A stretch of DNA of 64,000 nt, from positions 81,070-145,069 of the IMG/VR virus record IMGVR_UViG_3300033153_008203, one strand, 5' to 3'. The notes under the pieces are model-generated. The model made no database searches. It worked only from the letters and a program-made list of their open reading frames with translations, and had not been told where the DNA came from. Shown in pieces: positions 1 to 10,085 of this stretch. A program made the position numbers and the translations under genes. Each line of letters opens with the position of its first letter. Position 1 is the stretch's first letter. The stretch is from a virus.

Positions 1-17
1 GATTGATCCTATTGCCA

Positions 18-902
18 TTATTTACCCCAGTATAAACCTTTCTTTTTCATTGATTCTCTGACCAAGTCAATATAGTCTGAGCTAGGCAGACTTCCATATT
101 GTGTTCCATCAGGCGCTATATATTGATCTAAAAACCTGTCTTGCATAACAGGATCATTTACGTCTTTTATGATGGTTGTACTAGCTCTAAGAGTAAACGG
201 TATGTCAATATACTTGTAGCTTATTGCTCCACTTCCAGAAGGGACTGACTTAACCGATACCTTTCCAGTAGCATAGTTTATATAGTAATCTCCTGGCTCC
301 ATTAAAGAGATGTTAGGGGACACTACCTTTCTGTAGAATACGCTAATGTCTGAGAAGCTAACAGTTCCTTCTATGATATTAGAGTACTGCAAATAGAATG
401 TATTTGACGATGGTATGTCCTCGCTAAATACTTCTACACTACTATCCTGATGTGTCAAGACCAATGACTCCTCATATGCTTTCGTGTAATCTAACAGTGT
501 TGCACTAAAGTATGTGCTAGCATTGATTGCAGTAACAACATCAGACAAGGTTCTCTGATACGTACTAGCATTCTTATTATACAATTCAATAGTCACATCA
601 ACAACCCCTGTTAAATAGTCTTCATATAACACTAGTGTTGCATGATCTACTTCTATCATAGGCACGTACCCTTCTGACACAGGAGTAGAATTAGTTATTG
701 TTATTGCATCATATATGCTTAAGCCTAGTTCTCTGCTTATGCCATTCAGCAATCCAGAATAAGATGAGTTTGATTTATTTACTCCTACATCAAGCAGTCT
801 TTGTTTGTATATTTTATTCGGCTCTCCTTTAAGTCTTGGAAGCCCTAACAAAACGCCATGCTCATCTAAGCTATTAAATATATTTTTTACTTTTTGTTCC
901 AT
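18..902 (-). CDS. Baseplate-region structural protein, 294 aa
   Basis: I do not recognise a named family. The gene is the last one of the late operon visible in the window; its ATG overlaps the stop of the upstream gene by one base (TAATG), so translation is probably coupled. The N-terminal ~70 residues are helical and polar, and the rest is rich in beta-forming Thr, Ser, Tyr and Val. A segment near residue 210 (GDYYINYATGKVSV) resembles a short motif in the head protein at 29668-30828 (GDYFMDYDTG), which suggests a shared beta-rich fold of phage structural proteins. Its place after a baseplate J-like gene suggests a baseplate periphery or tail-fibre attachment protein. Function is inferred from context only. 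Confidence 0.7.
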   Translation of the reverse strand: MEQKVKNIFNSLDEHGVLLGLPRLKGEPNKIYKQRLLDVGVNKSNSSYSGLLNGISRELGLSIYDAITITNSTPVSEGYVPMIEVDHATLVLYEDYLTGVVDVTIELYNKNASTYQRTLSDVVTAINASTYFSATLLDYTKAYEESLVLTHQDSSVEVFSEDIPSSNTFYLQYSNIIEGTVSFSDISVFYRKVVSPNISLMEPGDYYINYATGKVSVKSVPSGSGAISYKYIDIPFTLRASTTIIKDVNDPVMQDRFLDQYIAPDGTQYGSLPSSDYIDLVRESMKKKGLYWGK

Positions 903-2533
903 TAGTATGCCACGTCTATAGAGAAGTACTCTTCTCTTGTGTATAGTATTTTGCTTTCTATGTCTAGCATAGCTGTATCATAGTGTAGGTAAACTTTATG
1001 AACCACATCAGATGAGCTTGAGTCAAGGATGCACAGCTCATAATCAGAGTTAAACGCTATGCCTGTAACATTCGAGATACCATGTTCTAATTCTACTAAC
1101 GGAGAGATCGTCCTTATAACAAGAATTCTTTTGTCAACGTCTACAGACCCATCAAGATATTCTATGCTTAGAGTCCACACATACTCTCCTGTGTCTGCAA
1201 TCGTGTAGTCAAGTGCTCTGTGATAGAAGTTGTTTGGATCTGAGGTTTCATAAGGATTCTTATTCCATCCACTGTAGTCTCCGTCTATTATATATGCTTG
1301 CTCTACAAAGCTTCCACCACTATATACGAATGTTGCTCTGCTTCCATCAGGCTTTTCTAGATCCCACTTATACTTGATTATACGTTTAGTATTCCTTTGC
1401 CTTTCTGGCTTCAGTTCTACTGTATCTCCTTCTAATGCATACTCATTGTTTATGAATATGTATACTTCTGAGTCTGATGTTTTACCAGCAAGCTTACTAT
1501 GGTCTATTGCAACTTGCCTTGTATCATAAGCGATTATCTTTGTATCAGTTAATACGAAGTATCTTGTTGCATCAGGTTGAATTGCTATATCAAGTATACC
1601 AGTTATGTCTGACTCTAATGAGTCTAGTAGCTTAACTTTATTAACTTCATGTTTAGTATCTATCCCTACTAATAGGTCTTGAACCGTACTTGCAGTAACT
1701 ACTTTATATTTTATAAATGATTTTCCGCCAACTTCCTCATAACTAAGATATAGTGTTTTATCGGTATTAAACTCATCAATATATCTTTCGCTATCATATT
1801 GGTAATCGTCGTAGTTAAAGTTTATTGCATCTACTTTTATCGTTGCTGAACTTGGCCCAATATTAACCGTATGTATAGTTGATATTGTTCTCCACTCTTT
1901 AAGCGTAATTACTGTAGAATTGTATACAAATGGAATAATCTCTGTATCGTAAGTGCCTCTTCTGTTAGTTCCAGAAATCTTTATGTATCCTTGTTCTTTA
2001 GTATCAACATGAGAAAACTCTGTTCCATCTTGAATCGTAACAAAAAGATATCCTGGCTCATAGATATCGTTAAAAGAAGAAAACTCTTCTACTCCTATCT
2101 CAGACTCGCTCAACACGGTCTGGTAATTCAGAGTAACAGGATCAACTGTGAGTCTTGTTGGGACCGCATCATACCAGAAATCCTCTATTGAGTTTGTATC
2201 AGATATGTCTACTTGTGTCTGTGAATCTCCTTCGTTGATTACCACATTTATGGCTGGTTGCAAAAGCTTTGGGATTCTAAAATCAGAGTTATCATATTGA
2301 AACTCAAATCCTTGTCCTAATCTAGTCTCATATAAAACATCGACTTCTGAAAGACTAACTGTATTAATAAATCTGCCTCTCAGCGCTATGCCTGCCTTTT
2401 TTATTATATCGTCAAATTCAGATGCAGGTGCACCCATCAGCTGCTGAAAAAGGCTCTGCTTATCTTGCCTTGCGCGTGACCACGATGGCATATAGTTTGC
2501 AAACTTTTGTGTTATGTGTGAGTAGTAACTCAA
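902..2533 (-). CDS. Baseplate/tail structural protein with a PKD/Ig-like segment, 543 aa
   Basis: The N-terminus (residues 1-60) is helical and contains YMPSWSRARQDKQSLFQQLMG, followed by a long beta-rich body. Around residues 350-480 there is an Ig/PKD-like stretch with the pattern ADTGEYVWTLSIEYLDGS, typical of beta-sandwich modules in surface-exposed phage proteins. It directly follows the baseplate J-like gene (its start is adjacent to that stop) and overlaps the next gene by one base. I infer a baseplate wedge-to-fibre connector or short tail fibre. No catalytic motif is seen. The exact family is not recognised. Confidence 0.7.
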   Translation of the reverse strand: MSYYSHITQKFANYMPSWSRARQDKQSLFQQLMGAPASEFDDIIKKAGIALRGRFINTVSLSEVDVLYETRLGQGFEFQYDNSDFRIPKLLQPAINVVINEGDSQTQVDISDTNSIEDFWYDAVPTRLTVDPVTLNYQTVLSESEIGVEEFSSFNDIYEPGYLFVTIQDGTEFSHVDTKEQGYIKISGTNRRGTYDTEIIPFVYNSTVITLKEWRTISTIHTVNIGPSSATIKVDAINFNYDDYQYDSERYIDEFNTDKTLYLSYEEVGGKSFIKYKVVTASTVQDLLVGIDTKHEVNKVKLLDSLESDITGILDIAIQPDATRYFVLTDTKIIAYDTRQVAIDHSKLAGKTSDSEVYIFINNEYALEGDTVELKPERQRNTKRIIKYKWDLEKPDGSRATFVYSGGSFVEQAYIIDGDYSGWNKNPYETSDPNNFYHRALDYTIADTGEYVWTLSIEYLDGSVDVDKRILVIRTISPLVELEHGISNVTGIAFNSDYELCILDSSSSDVVHKVYLHYDTAMLDIESKILYTREEYFSIDVAY

Positions 2534-3763
2534 TTATACACTCCTAACAGTAATGGGTGACTGGATCGATTGTTCTACTATTACTCTTTCATCAGAGAAT
2601 GCTATATAGTCACTGATTAGCGTTTGTCTTGTTCTGTTATCTGCTATTCTAGAGTCCCTATATATAAACAAGCTATCAAAAGGCTTGCCTGTTCTTCCTA
2701 TGTTTTTAATTTCTTCGCTTATATTAAGTATTCTACTGACAAGTTCCTGATTAACAAACTCTTCGCCTATATCTAAATTATTAATATATGAAATTATCTC
2801 GTCTTCGACTAGCGCTTCAATGGCAGTTTTCTGGTCAGCTGTTATTGCAGAACGATAATTTATAGAGACTGACACTTCCATACCTACGTATTTTGGGGCA
2901 CGTACCACTGCACTATTCCCGAGAGACTTCACTCTATCAATAATCTCCTGAACTTTATCAAGTAGTGCACTTGAAACAGTAGGGTAGATAGACTTAACAT
3001 ATACAGAAAAGCTACCTGAACCCCTATCATAAGGTACAACAGATACGTCTGCAACCCCTGCAACTCCAAGTGCTGCTAGTGTTATCGCTGTTAGATTTGC
3101 AGTTTCTGATCCTACTACAGCATTGCTTATTCTATATCTATAGTTTGTGTCTATCTCTCTATCAGTTCCTCCTGCAATACCACTAACATTTGTTACCTTA
3201 AGTGCGTCATTTTGATATCCTGTATACCCTGTAAAGTTATGAGTATTAATTGCGCCGGCACCAACTGACGCCCTAGATCCTGCGCTCCTACTTATAGCTG
3301 ACGCATATACCTCAGTTGCTGTTGTGCCAAGCTCTACATCTTCATAGGTAATGTACTCTATTGTTGTAGTAATTCCTGCTATTGTAGACTCTGCTGCAAG
3401 CACTGTTCCCTTAGAGACTATTACCGGTACTCCACCAGTTATGTCGCCAAACGTTCCAGATATCACATAGAACTTTATGTTACCGTGTGATGCATCTGTA
3501 TTTGCCTTTTGCGCTTCTTTTCTAACAACCCCAACCAGTTCACCGATTAAGTCTAGATTGTCTCCAGATGCAGTACGCACAAATGCTTCAGCAATCTCAA
3601 GATCGAAACTTTCAGCAAGTCTGCCATGCTCATTTGCCATGAGCTCAAGTATTGCTCTAGCTTTTCCACCAGGAGTTGTTTGAGTTATACCTGTAGTGTT
3701 GTTTAATATGTCTAATGAATTTTGGAGCGCAGTGTCTGCGTTATGGTAATTTGATATTGGCAT
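2534..3763 (-). CDS. Baseplate J-like protein (Mu gp47 / T4 gp6 family)
   Basis: This is a 409-aa protein with the layout of baseplate J/gp47 wedge proteins. The N-terminal helix has the pattern TTPGGKARAILELMANEHGRLAE and SGDNLDLIGELVGVVR (about residues 27-80). A beta-rich middle with repeated Gly/Ser turns follows, then GGTDREIDTNYRYRI near residue 200. The C-terminal half contains the family-typical VSINYRSAITADQKTAIEALVEDEIISYI. In other phages these proteins form the baseplate inner ring that triggers sheath contraction. It lies directly after the gp25/XkdS-like gene, the usual order in contractile-tail modules. Confidence is high for the family, moderate for details. Confidence 0.88.
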   Translation of the reverse strand: MPISNYHNADTALQNSLDILNNTTGITQTTPGGKARAILELMANEHGRLAESFDLEIAEAFVRTASGDNLDLIGELVGVVRKEAQKANTDASHGNIKFYVISGTFGDITGGVPVIVSKGTVLAAESTIAGITTTIEYITYEDVELGTTATEVYASAISRSAGSRASVGAGAINTHNFTGYTGYQNDALKVTNVSGIAGGTDREIDTNYRYRISNAVVGSETANLTAITLAALGVAGVADVSVVPYDRGSGSFSVYVKSIYPTVSSALLDKVQEIIDRVKSLGNSAVVRAPKYVGMEVSVSINYRSAITADQKTAIEALVEDEIISYINNLDIGEEFVNQELVSRILNISEEIKNIGRTGKPFDSLFIYRDSRIADNRTRQTLISDYIAFSDERVIVEQSIQSPITVRSV

Positions 3764-3771
3764 CTGTTCTC

Positions 3772-4209
3772 CTAGTATACTGTAAGCTTATGATTGTCTA
3801 TGTCGAGTAACAATGTAACCTGAACTTCGCTTGTGTATCCGTTCTCTGGAGTTGCATCAACATTGATCTCTAAAATGTACATTAATGCATCTTTTGCTAC
3901 TGGAACATACTTAATATTAACATCTTCTGCACTAAGAAAGGCCCCTATAGTTAGGGCAGTCTTTATCTTTTCTTTTCCTATTTCTGCTGTTTCTCTTGTA
4001 TTTGGTTCACCAATGATCTCGCTTAATCCTGCTCCAATCCAGCTATACATTGACCAATCTTGTAAGTCGCTTTTTACTCTATTGTATATTTCTTGCTTAA
4101 AAGATAATAGCAAATCAGATTCTGTAGAAGCTATGTCTCCAGTATTATCTAATGCAAAATCTCCAGCGCTATTAAAAAACAGGTCTATGTCGTCTTTTAT
4201 TTGTGGCAT
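3772..4209 (-). CDS. Baseplate wedge protein, gp25/XkdS-like, 145 aa
   Basis: The size (145 aa), position just before the J-like gene and layout match small wedge proteins of the gp25/W/XkdS type. It has an N-terminal acidic segment with a turn motif (DFALDNTGDIASTESDLLLSFKQEI), a helix, and a C-terminal beta hairpin (VQVTLLLDIDNHKLTVY). These proteins link the J-like ring to the sheath base. No enzymatic residues are apparent. Assignment rests on size, gene order and general layout, so alternatives within the baseplate set remain possible. Confidence 0.7.
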   Translation of the reverse strand: MPQIKDDIDLFFNSAGDFALDNTGDIASTESDLLLSFKQEIYNRVKSDLQDWSMYSWIGAGLSEIIGEPNTRETAEIGKEKIKTALTIGAFLSAEDVNIKYVPVAKDALMYILEINVDATPENGYTSEVQVTLLLDIDNHKLTVY

Positions 4210-4218
4210 AATTTCTCC

Positions 4219-4542
4219 TTATATTAGTAACGTAGAAAGTTGCGCAACCATAAATGTTATGTTTGCAACTCCATTAAGCGGTTGAGAACTGCTCAACACT
4301 GGCATTGGAGTAATTATAGTAGATGGAAGAGTACTTACAATAGAATCATTAAACGTCCACATTCCTGCTATTCTTATATCTGATGGTGAACATACAAAAC
4401 TATGCTTACCTCCATGATATGTTCCATCTGGAGTCATCACAATAAAATTTTCTTTTGAGCCTTGCATAGACGCAGACTCCTCTGCTACTGTCATTCCAGC
4501 TTGTGCATCCATACTTGCTTTCCATACTTTTTTTCTAGCCAT
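4219..4542 (-). CDS. Small baseplate-region protein, 107 aa
   Basis: The family is not recognised. It is a compact protein with a polar N-terminus (MARKKVWKASMDAQAG) and a beta-rich, Thr/Ser/Pro-rich C-terminal half with conserved-looking turns (VMTPDGTYHGGKHSF). It is encoded between a spike-like OB protein and the gp25-like wedge gene, with only 1 bp between it and the preceding gene. That place often holds a tail-tip or PAAR-like accessory protein, but the PAAR signature is not visible, so I leave the function open. Confidence 0.6.
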   Translation of the reverse strand: MARKKVWKASMDAQAGMTVAEESASMQGSKENFIVMTPDGTYHGGKHSFVCSPSDIRIAGMWTFNDSIVSTLPSTIITPMPVLSSSQPLNGVANITFMVAQLSTLLI

Positions 4543-4543
4543 A

Positions 4544-4966
4544 CTAATCTCCTGGGGGAAAAACTACAAATGATGTTTGTCCTATTTCTGTTGCTCCAGC
4601 TGCTGCTCCAGCTGGACGATCATTCTTATCTTCTGTAATCATGTAGGCCTTACCAAGCCACGGCTTATACCTATATACTATTTCTACTCTATCGCCTTCT
4701 TGTGGTTCACCAAATCTTAATGCGATATCTAATGGATCATCACCAAGATATATCCATGTGTTCTCGTCTCCTATTAGGCCAGAGTGTCCTGGATCTGCTG
4801 ACTTCCCTTCGTATCTTACTTGCACAAGTGGTTGAGTCCAGTTCCCTTTTTTGTCTGTGAATATTTTGCTTATTCTTCCAAAGACTCTCTTTTCTTGAAC
4901 AAGAAGACCTGTGCTTCCTGATTGCAGCTTTAATCTTTTTTCATTTCCTAGTTTGCCTTTATTCAT
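4544..4966 (-). CDS. Probable baseplate spike/hub OB-fold protein, 140 aa
   Basis: The sequence has the look of an N-terminal OB-fold of the gpV/gp5 spike family: RVFGRISKIFTDKKGNW followed by LVQVRYEG, then VEIVYRYKPWLGKAY. The C-terminus is short and Gly/Ala-rich (PAGAAAGATEIG) and lacks the long beta-helix repeats of a full spike. It sits directly after the giant hub gene, the normal position of a spike. I infer that it plugs or centres the hub. The fold call is from pattern only. Confidence 0.55.
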   Translation of the reverse strand: MNKGKLGNEKRLKLQSGSTGLLVQEKRVFGRISKIFTDKKGNWTQPLVQVRYEGKSADPGHSGLIGDENTWIYLGDDPLDIALRFGEPQEGDRVEIVYRYKPWLGKAYMITEDKNDRPAGAAAGATEIGQTSFVVFPPGD

Positions 4967-4968
4967 AT

Positions 4969-7900
4969 TTACTCCAATACCTCACTAAAGACTTCTGCTA
5001 GCCCTTCTTTTACATCTTCCCATGCATCTTCGACATCATCGAAAGCCTCACCGAACCTATCGCTATACGCCGACCACAACGTATTGTGTTTGAATCCTTC
5101 TATGCCAGCTACAAATGGAACCTTATTAACAACAAGAGGCTTAATAATAATTGGCTGGCGCTCTTGAGTTTCTTTGATATAAACTGATCCAATCCCATAT
5201 AACACAAATGCACCAACTGCGAAGATGCCACGCTTGCCTACAGTTTTGTAAGCCACACCCAAGAGCCCCTTAAATCCTCCTCTAAGCTTTAGTGAAGCAC
5301 CGCCTTTTGCTTTAAAATCAGTGACCTTGTTTAATAATGTAGACCCTGTTGCCGTAATCTTTGTTTTGGCACCAACTTTAGCTGCACCATATGCGTCCAC
5401 TGTAGCCGTGCCTAGTCCTACTGACCTAATATAGTCTCTTCCCTGCCAATACTTAATTAAACCGGTCTCAGCCAAATCAACTACTTTACCTTTACCGTAT
5501 AACGAGTATATGTATCCAGTTTTTGCTGCACTCTTTATTTTGTCTCCAGCAATTAGTCCTTTTAGAATACCTGTTTCAGTTGCGCCTTTTACTGCCTTTT
5601 CCACTACGCCTTTTGGTGTTGTACCTAACACTGCTCCTATTACATGGGGTGCAGCCTTTACACCTGCAAACCTTAATTTTGACCAAAGAGCACCAGCTCC
5701 TAAGTACTTCAGATAGTTTATCTCTCCCATTGCTTGTTGCAATGCCATAGTTGCATACTCATTTCCACTAACACAAAGATCTGGAATTATCTCTGTTATA
5801 AATCCAGTCTCACTAGAGAAATGATGAACAACTTGCTCTACTTCTACAGGACCATACATATCAGCTATGTCGTCAAAAACATGACACACATCATATGGTT
5901 TAATCTTTGGATTTCCTAGTACGGTAATGCTTCCAGTATACACGTCTTTTAGATGTCTTAGAAGTAATCCTTGTGCATATCTAGTAGCCATAAACTCTCC
6001 TTCACAGTTTGGCTGCTGAGAGAACAGTAGGTTTACATTCTCATCTCTAAGATCTTTATCAACTTTAAGAGTTTTCGTATTACCTGTCTTATAGTTAACG
6101 TTACCATACTCATCTATCTCTTTTACATCATCGACATATTGCACAGTTACTGCATTATAAACGTCTGCATTTACCTTTATATCGTTTGATATGATATTAA
6201 TCTTATCCGCCAAATAAAAATGCTTTCTGAATGGAGTAAATCTGTCTCTAACTATACTTTTTCTTATATTGACAGCACTCTCATCTAGCTCTACTGGAAT
6301 ACCTGATATACCATCTCTCCTTCTGTTTTGATTAAGCAGTGTTATTGCTGTACTATGTCCAGGCACTTCTTTCCTAAGCGGAGAATTCTTTTGATACTCT
6401 TCTATTGTCTCAGGCCTACTCCAATGTCCCATATCTGGTACACCAAAAAACATCGACATCCTGTCGCCATATATTGTAGGCGAAGCAATCCATCCTGGAT
6501 GTCTAAGCTCCATCTCCTTAAAGATGTCCCATATGGTAGTATGAAATATCTTGTAGTCAAGATTAACATATCTTTCTACCATTCCGGTAGCAAATCCATG
6601 CATAAAAAGACCTGCAGTTACAACTCCACCTGTAGCCGCTCCAGCAGTAATTTTAGCAGATGCTACTAGTAGACCGCCATCCCAAAATGCTGTCTTAAAT
6701 CCTTGTTTAATGCCTTCTGCTATGTTTAGATCCCAAGCAGATCCTCCCCAATCAAAGAAATTGCTATCAGTTAAATACAACTCTATACTTGGAGGAAAAA
6801 TATTATCATCTCTTGGATCTAGATTTGGACCATACAACGAGTTTCCTGCTGACGCTATCTCTTCTTTACCTGTAAGAATAATATTAGCAATAGCTGTTTT
6901 CTTTCTAGTTCCAAAATGAACAACTTCTGGAGATTGCATTATCTTAGCAAGCAATCCACCTGTTATTTTCTCAGGTTCTTTTTTTATTTCTTCAGGCTCT
7001 TCTACTCCCTTTATCTGACTAACAAGCTCTGTTGCATAACTCTGACATACAATTGTAACTGCATGTGTTCCTCCAACCTCTACTATCTGTCCATTAAAAA
7101 CAGTCTCCAATTTTCTCGGGTCATTAGAGTATCCTAGTCTTACCTGTATTTTTTGTCCAGGTCTAAGTATTAATGCATCTATTGGATTCTCTGATAAAGA
7201 CTCTTTGTCTGTTCCTCTTGTCTCATAGAACTTGTCATCATCACCAGCATTATATTTTGCAACACTAGTTAGTTTTTGATTCAAGTTAGACATTGTCAAT
7301 ATGCACAAGTCTGCAGGAACTTTTCTGCTCCTGATTATTTTAATATCATGTACAGCATTATACCCAAAAAAGTCATCAAAGCTTAATCTTGGAATCAAAT
7401 GAAACTCTTCGTCTTCATCTTCTTCAATAAAGTATACCTTGTATGTTGGATAAGCCCTGTTCATTGTAAAGATTTCATCGTCATGCGCTTGATCAACTAG
7501 TGTGTCAAGCATACCTTTTAGTCCAGTTTGACTAAAATCATGAGACTTTACAAACTTTTCATTTATTTTAAAGTAGTCTGTCTTTGTACTGTTGCCGTAC
7601 TCCTCTGGTCTCTCATGACCATTTGTAGCTGATTCTCCAGACCAAACATCTGCTGGTCTCCATTCTTTCTGTACTGTCTCCATTTTCATTGCTATCTCTA
7701 ATGACTCTTCAGCATACTGCTTAGTATCATTAAGTAGCTCATTAAAATACTCAGTGTGATTGTCTTCGCTCCAGAAATAATAGTCTGGATCGGTGTCTAT
7801 AGGCTCATTTGTTATTGTAGTTGGCAAATTCAAGTCTCTATAACACTCAGTTAAAGACTGTGTTCTGAGCTTGTTTATTTCTTTATCTACACTCTTAAAT

Positions 7901-10083
7901 TGATCTAACTGAAAAATCCCGTTTCCAAACATACTCCAAAATTCATTAGATAATTTCTCATATATCTTTGCAGGTATTGCAATATTAATAGAGTCATCTG
8001 GTTCATAGTCCATAGCAGCTACACCTGCGCCTGCTGCACCTGGTTTTCTTTTTGCAACTATTTTTGGTTTCTTAGAGCTTATCAGATCTTTTACTTTTTT
8101 ATCAAGGCCATAGATGCTACCCATATTATCAACATAACCGCTATGCACATCTTCGTTAGCAATGTAGTCGTTTAATATGTCTACTACATTGTTTATGTGC
8201 GACTCAAGAACAGGACTATAGTCTTTTATGTGTGGACCGTACTTACTCTTTACACCTTGTGTTCTAGTGCCTGGGCTAAAAGTTGCTTGGGCGCCTTCTA
8301 CTACAATATCTGCCCAGGACTTTTTAGTGCCTCCATAATCAGCGTAGGCTTCTTGCCCAATAAATTTGCTCATTGTCCCATGCTCAAGATACCTGTCTAT
8401 CAACGAGAATGCCTTAGTTTTTATCTGCTTATTGACCATAACATCTTCTCTAGAGAATCCTTCAGTAAACCACGGATCATACTGTGCAACACTAAAAACA
8501 AATATGTCCATATCTGGATTTCCAGGAACTGTTGATGATTCAGTATTATCTGTTAAACAATGCTCTAAACCAAAAAGTCTCGTAATCGGATTTACTATTG
8601 TGAGAACATTGTTATCTCTTATTCTTTTAAATTCGTTCTCATTATTATGTGCTGTGTTAAGCGCCAACTTTATATTGTCTATTTGGTCGTTTCTTAATCC
8701 TTCTAATGCAAATATTGCTTTAGTATGTTTGCCACCCATATACTGAGTAGTAGGGTATTCATGTCCGACTATAGGGATAGAAGTAATATTGTGCGTCAAT
8801 GACACATTAACACTGGTAACTGCAAGCCTATCATTGCCTTGAACTATCGTCTGTGATGCCTGTATCTTCCATATGTTTCGTGCATTTGTAGGTAAGTAAC
8901 CAGTGGACCTTTTCTGTTTAAGAAAATCAGTATACACTCTCATGTAGTCTTCATTGTCAAGCGCATTTTTCTTGTCGCTTATTAGTGATCCAATAGAATG
9001 GTTTTCCCTGATTATCTCTTCTACGTTCTTTTTACCAAGCTCTCCTGTGTAGCTAAAGTGCCATGGTCTATCTTTGTTTGGAGTAAAACTATTATCTTGT
9101 GCTATTGCAACAAATGACTTATATCTTTTGTCATTATAGTACTTACTCTTAAGTTCTGTTATCCCAGTAGCGCTGCCAATAGAGTGTAATATCAAATCAA
9201 ATGCTAATCCAGCCATATGCTCATTCATAATAGCTTTATCTTCTGTCTCATCTGTATAAAAATCTATTCCGCCGGCAGGAATAAACATATTTGAAACAGG
9301 CATCCCTACTCCATACTTCCTTTTATAAAGCCTAGCAAGATGCTTAAAGGTACCAGTGGCATTTCTATGCATCTTTGAGCTAGGACCAATAATTCTAGTG
9401 TCGCTAGTATTAGAAGAGAACAATGTCTTTCCTATCTCTGCTACTTCACTTTCTGATAAGTGTCCAGCTGTTGGTGGCGTATCTCTCATGTAAGTATTAT
9501 ACGCTAGAGTTAAATCATTGTTTGCAGCAGTAATAGTTGGGATAGCATTTAGCACTCTTTGGAATCCCTTTTGATACAAGTTAGATTGAGTTGGGTCTAT
9601 AACCTTTTGATACTTGTTTTTCTCATCAATTCTTGGTCCAGTAAGCTCATTTTTAAAAGAGAAGTCAGGAGAATAAGGAAGATAATTAAACAATGTCATA
9701 TCAAAATTCGCGAACAACGATTCAGGTAGATCAGGCACCGTATAAACACTAAGGTTACTAAGTGTTACAGCAAGATTAGATGACTCTGTTACTTCTGATA
9801 ATGCTGCATTGGATATATATCTACTGCTAATATGAGCAAATGGCGACACCTTAAAGTGCGCTATCAAATGTCTTAGTTTATTGTTGATCTCATTTGTATT
9901 TGGAAACGCCATTTCTGCAGACACTACAAATATAGATCTGCCTGAACGAGCCCCTGTCGGAGTACTCTGTCTAAGGACATGATTGTACGCATTCATATTT
10001 CTCTTATGAAGCTGTATTCTAGTTGTATTTGCAGTCAGATCAAGACCGTTTAATACGAAATCATATGTTGGATTATCAGCCAT
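4969..10083 (-). CDS. Giant baseplate hub protein with M15 (VanY-like) peptidase domain and gpD/gp27-like hub domain, 1704 aa
   Basis: A very large multi-domain tail-tip protein. Residues ~230-350 match the M15 D-Ala-D-Ala carboxypeptidase/endopeptidase pattern: H289-x6-D296 (in EHMAGLAFDL) and H342 (in RPWHFSY) are the expected Zn ligands. The residue three before H342 is Arg339 where M15 enzymes usually have the catalytic Glu (EPWH); Asp338 lies one further upstream, so activity is uncertain. Residues ~960-1030 carry a gpD/gp27-type hub segment (LRPGQKIQVRLGY, VFNGQIVEVGG). Hydrophobic stretches occur near residues 1150-1175 and 1630-1650. Its start lies 3 bases past the stop of the predicted polymerase gene. 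I infer a hub that also opens peptidoglycan during injection. Confidence 0.85.
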   Translation of the reverse strand: MADNPTYDFVLNGLDLTANTTRIQLHKRNMNAYNHVLRQSTPTGARSGRSIFVVSAEMAFPNTNEINNKLRHLIAHFKVSPFAHISSRYISNAALSEVTESSNLAVTLSNLSVYTVPDLPESLFANFDMTLFNYLPYSPDFSFKNELTGPRIDEKNKYQKVIDPTQSNLYQKGFQRVLNAIPTITAANNDLTLAYNTYMRDTPPTAGHLSESEVAEIGKTLFSSNTSDTRIIGPSSKMHRNATGTFKHLARLYKRKYGVGMPVSNMFIPAGGIDFYTDETEDKAIMNEHMAGLAFDLILHSIGSATGITELKSKYYNDKRYKSFVAIAQDNSFTPNKDRPWHFSYTGELGKKNVEEIIRENHSIGSLISDKKNALDNEDYMRVYTDFLKQKRSTGYLPTNARNIWKIQASQTIVQGNDRLAVTSVNVSLTHNITSIPIVGHEYPTTQYMGGKHTKAIFALEGLRNDQIDNIKLALNTAHNNENEFKRIRDNNVLTIVNPITRLFGLEHCLTDNTESSTVPGNPDMDIFVFSVAQYDPWFTEGFSREDVMVNKQIKTKAFSLIDRYLEHGTMSKFIGQEAYADYGGTKKSWADIVVEGAQATFSPGTRTQGVKSKYGPHIKDYSPVLESHINNVVDILNDYIANEDVHSGYVDNMGSIYGLDKKVKDLISSKKPKIVAKRKPGAAGAGVAAMDYEPDDSINIAIPAKIYEKLSNEFWSMFGNGIFQLDQFKSVDKEINKLRTQSLTECYRDLNLPTTITNEPIDTDPDYYFWSEDNHTEYFNELLNDTKQYAEESLEIAMKMETVQKEWRPADVWSGESATNGHERPEEYGNSTKTDYFKINEKFVKSHDFSQTGLKGMLDTLVDQAHDDEIFTMNRAYPTYKVYFIEEDEDEEFHLIPRLSFDDFFGYNAVHDIKIIRSRKVPADLCILTMSNLNQKLTSVAKYNAGDDDKFYETRGTDKESLSENPIDALILRPGQKIQVRLGYSNDPRKLETVFNGQIVEVGGTHAVTIVCQSYATELVSQIKGVEEPEEIKKEPEKITGGLLAKIMQSPEVVHFGTRKKTAIANIILTGKEEIASAGNSLYGPNLDPRDDNIFPPSIELYLTDSNFFDWGGSAWDLNIAEGIKQGFKTAFWDGGLLVASAKITAGAATGGVVTAGLFMHGFATGMVERYVNLDYKIFHTTIWDIFKEMELRHPGWIASPTIYGDRMSMFFGVPDMGHWSRPETIEEYQKNSPLRKEVPGHSTAITLLNQNRRRDGISGIPVELDESAVNIRKSIVRDRFTPFRKHFYLADKINIISNDIKVNADVYNAVTVQYVDDVKEIDEYGNVNYKTGNTKTLKVDKDLRDENVNLLFSQQPNCEGEFMATRYAQGLLLRHLKDVYTGSITVLGNPKIKPYDVCHVFDDIADMYGPVEVEQVVHHFSSETGFITEIIPDLCVSGNEYATMALQQAMGEINYLKYLGAGALWSKLRFAGVKAAPHVIGAVLGTTPKGVVEKAVKGATETGILKGLIAGDKIKSAAKTGYIYSLYGKGKVVDLAETGLIKYWQGRDYIRSVGLGTATVDAYGAAKVGAKTKITATGSTLLNKVTDFKAKGGASLKLRGGFKGLLGVAYKTVGKRGIFAVGAFVLYGIGSVYIKETQERQPIIIKPLVVNKVPFVAGIEGFKHNTLWSAYSDRFGEAFDDVEDAWEDVKEGLAEVFSEVLE

Positions 10084-10085
10084 TC

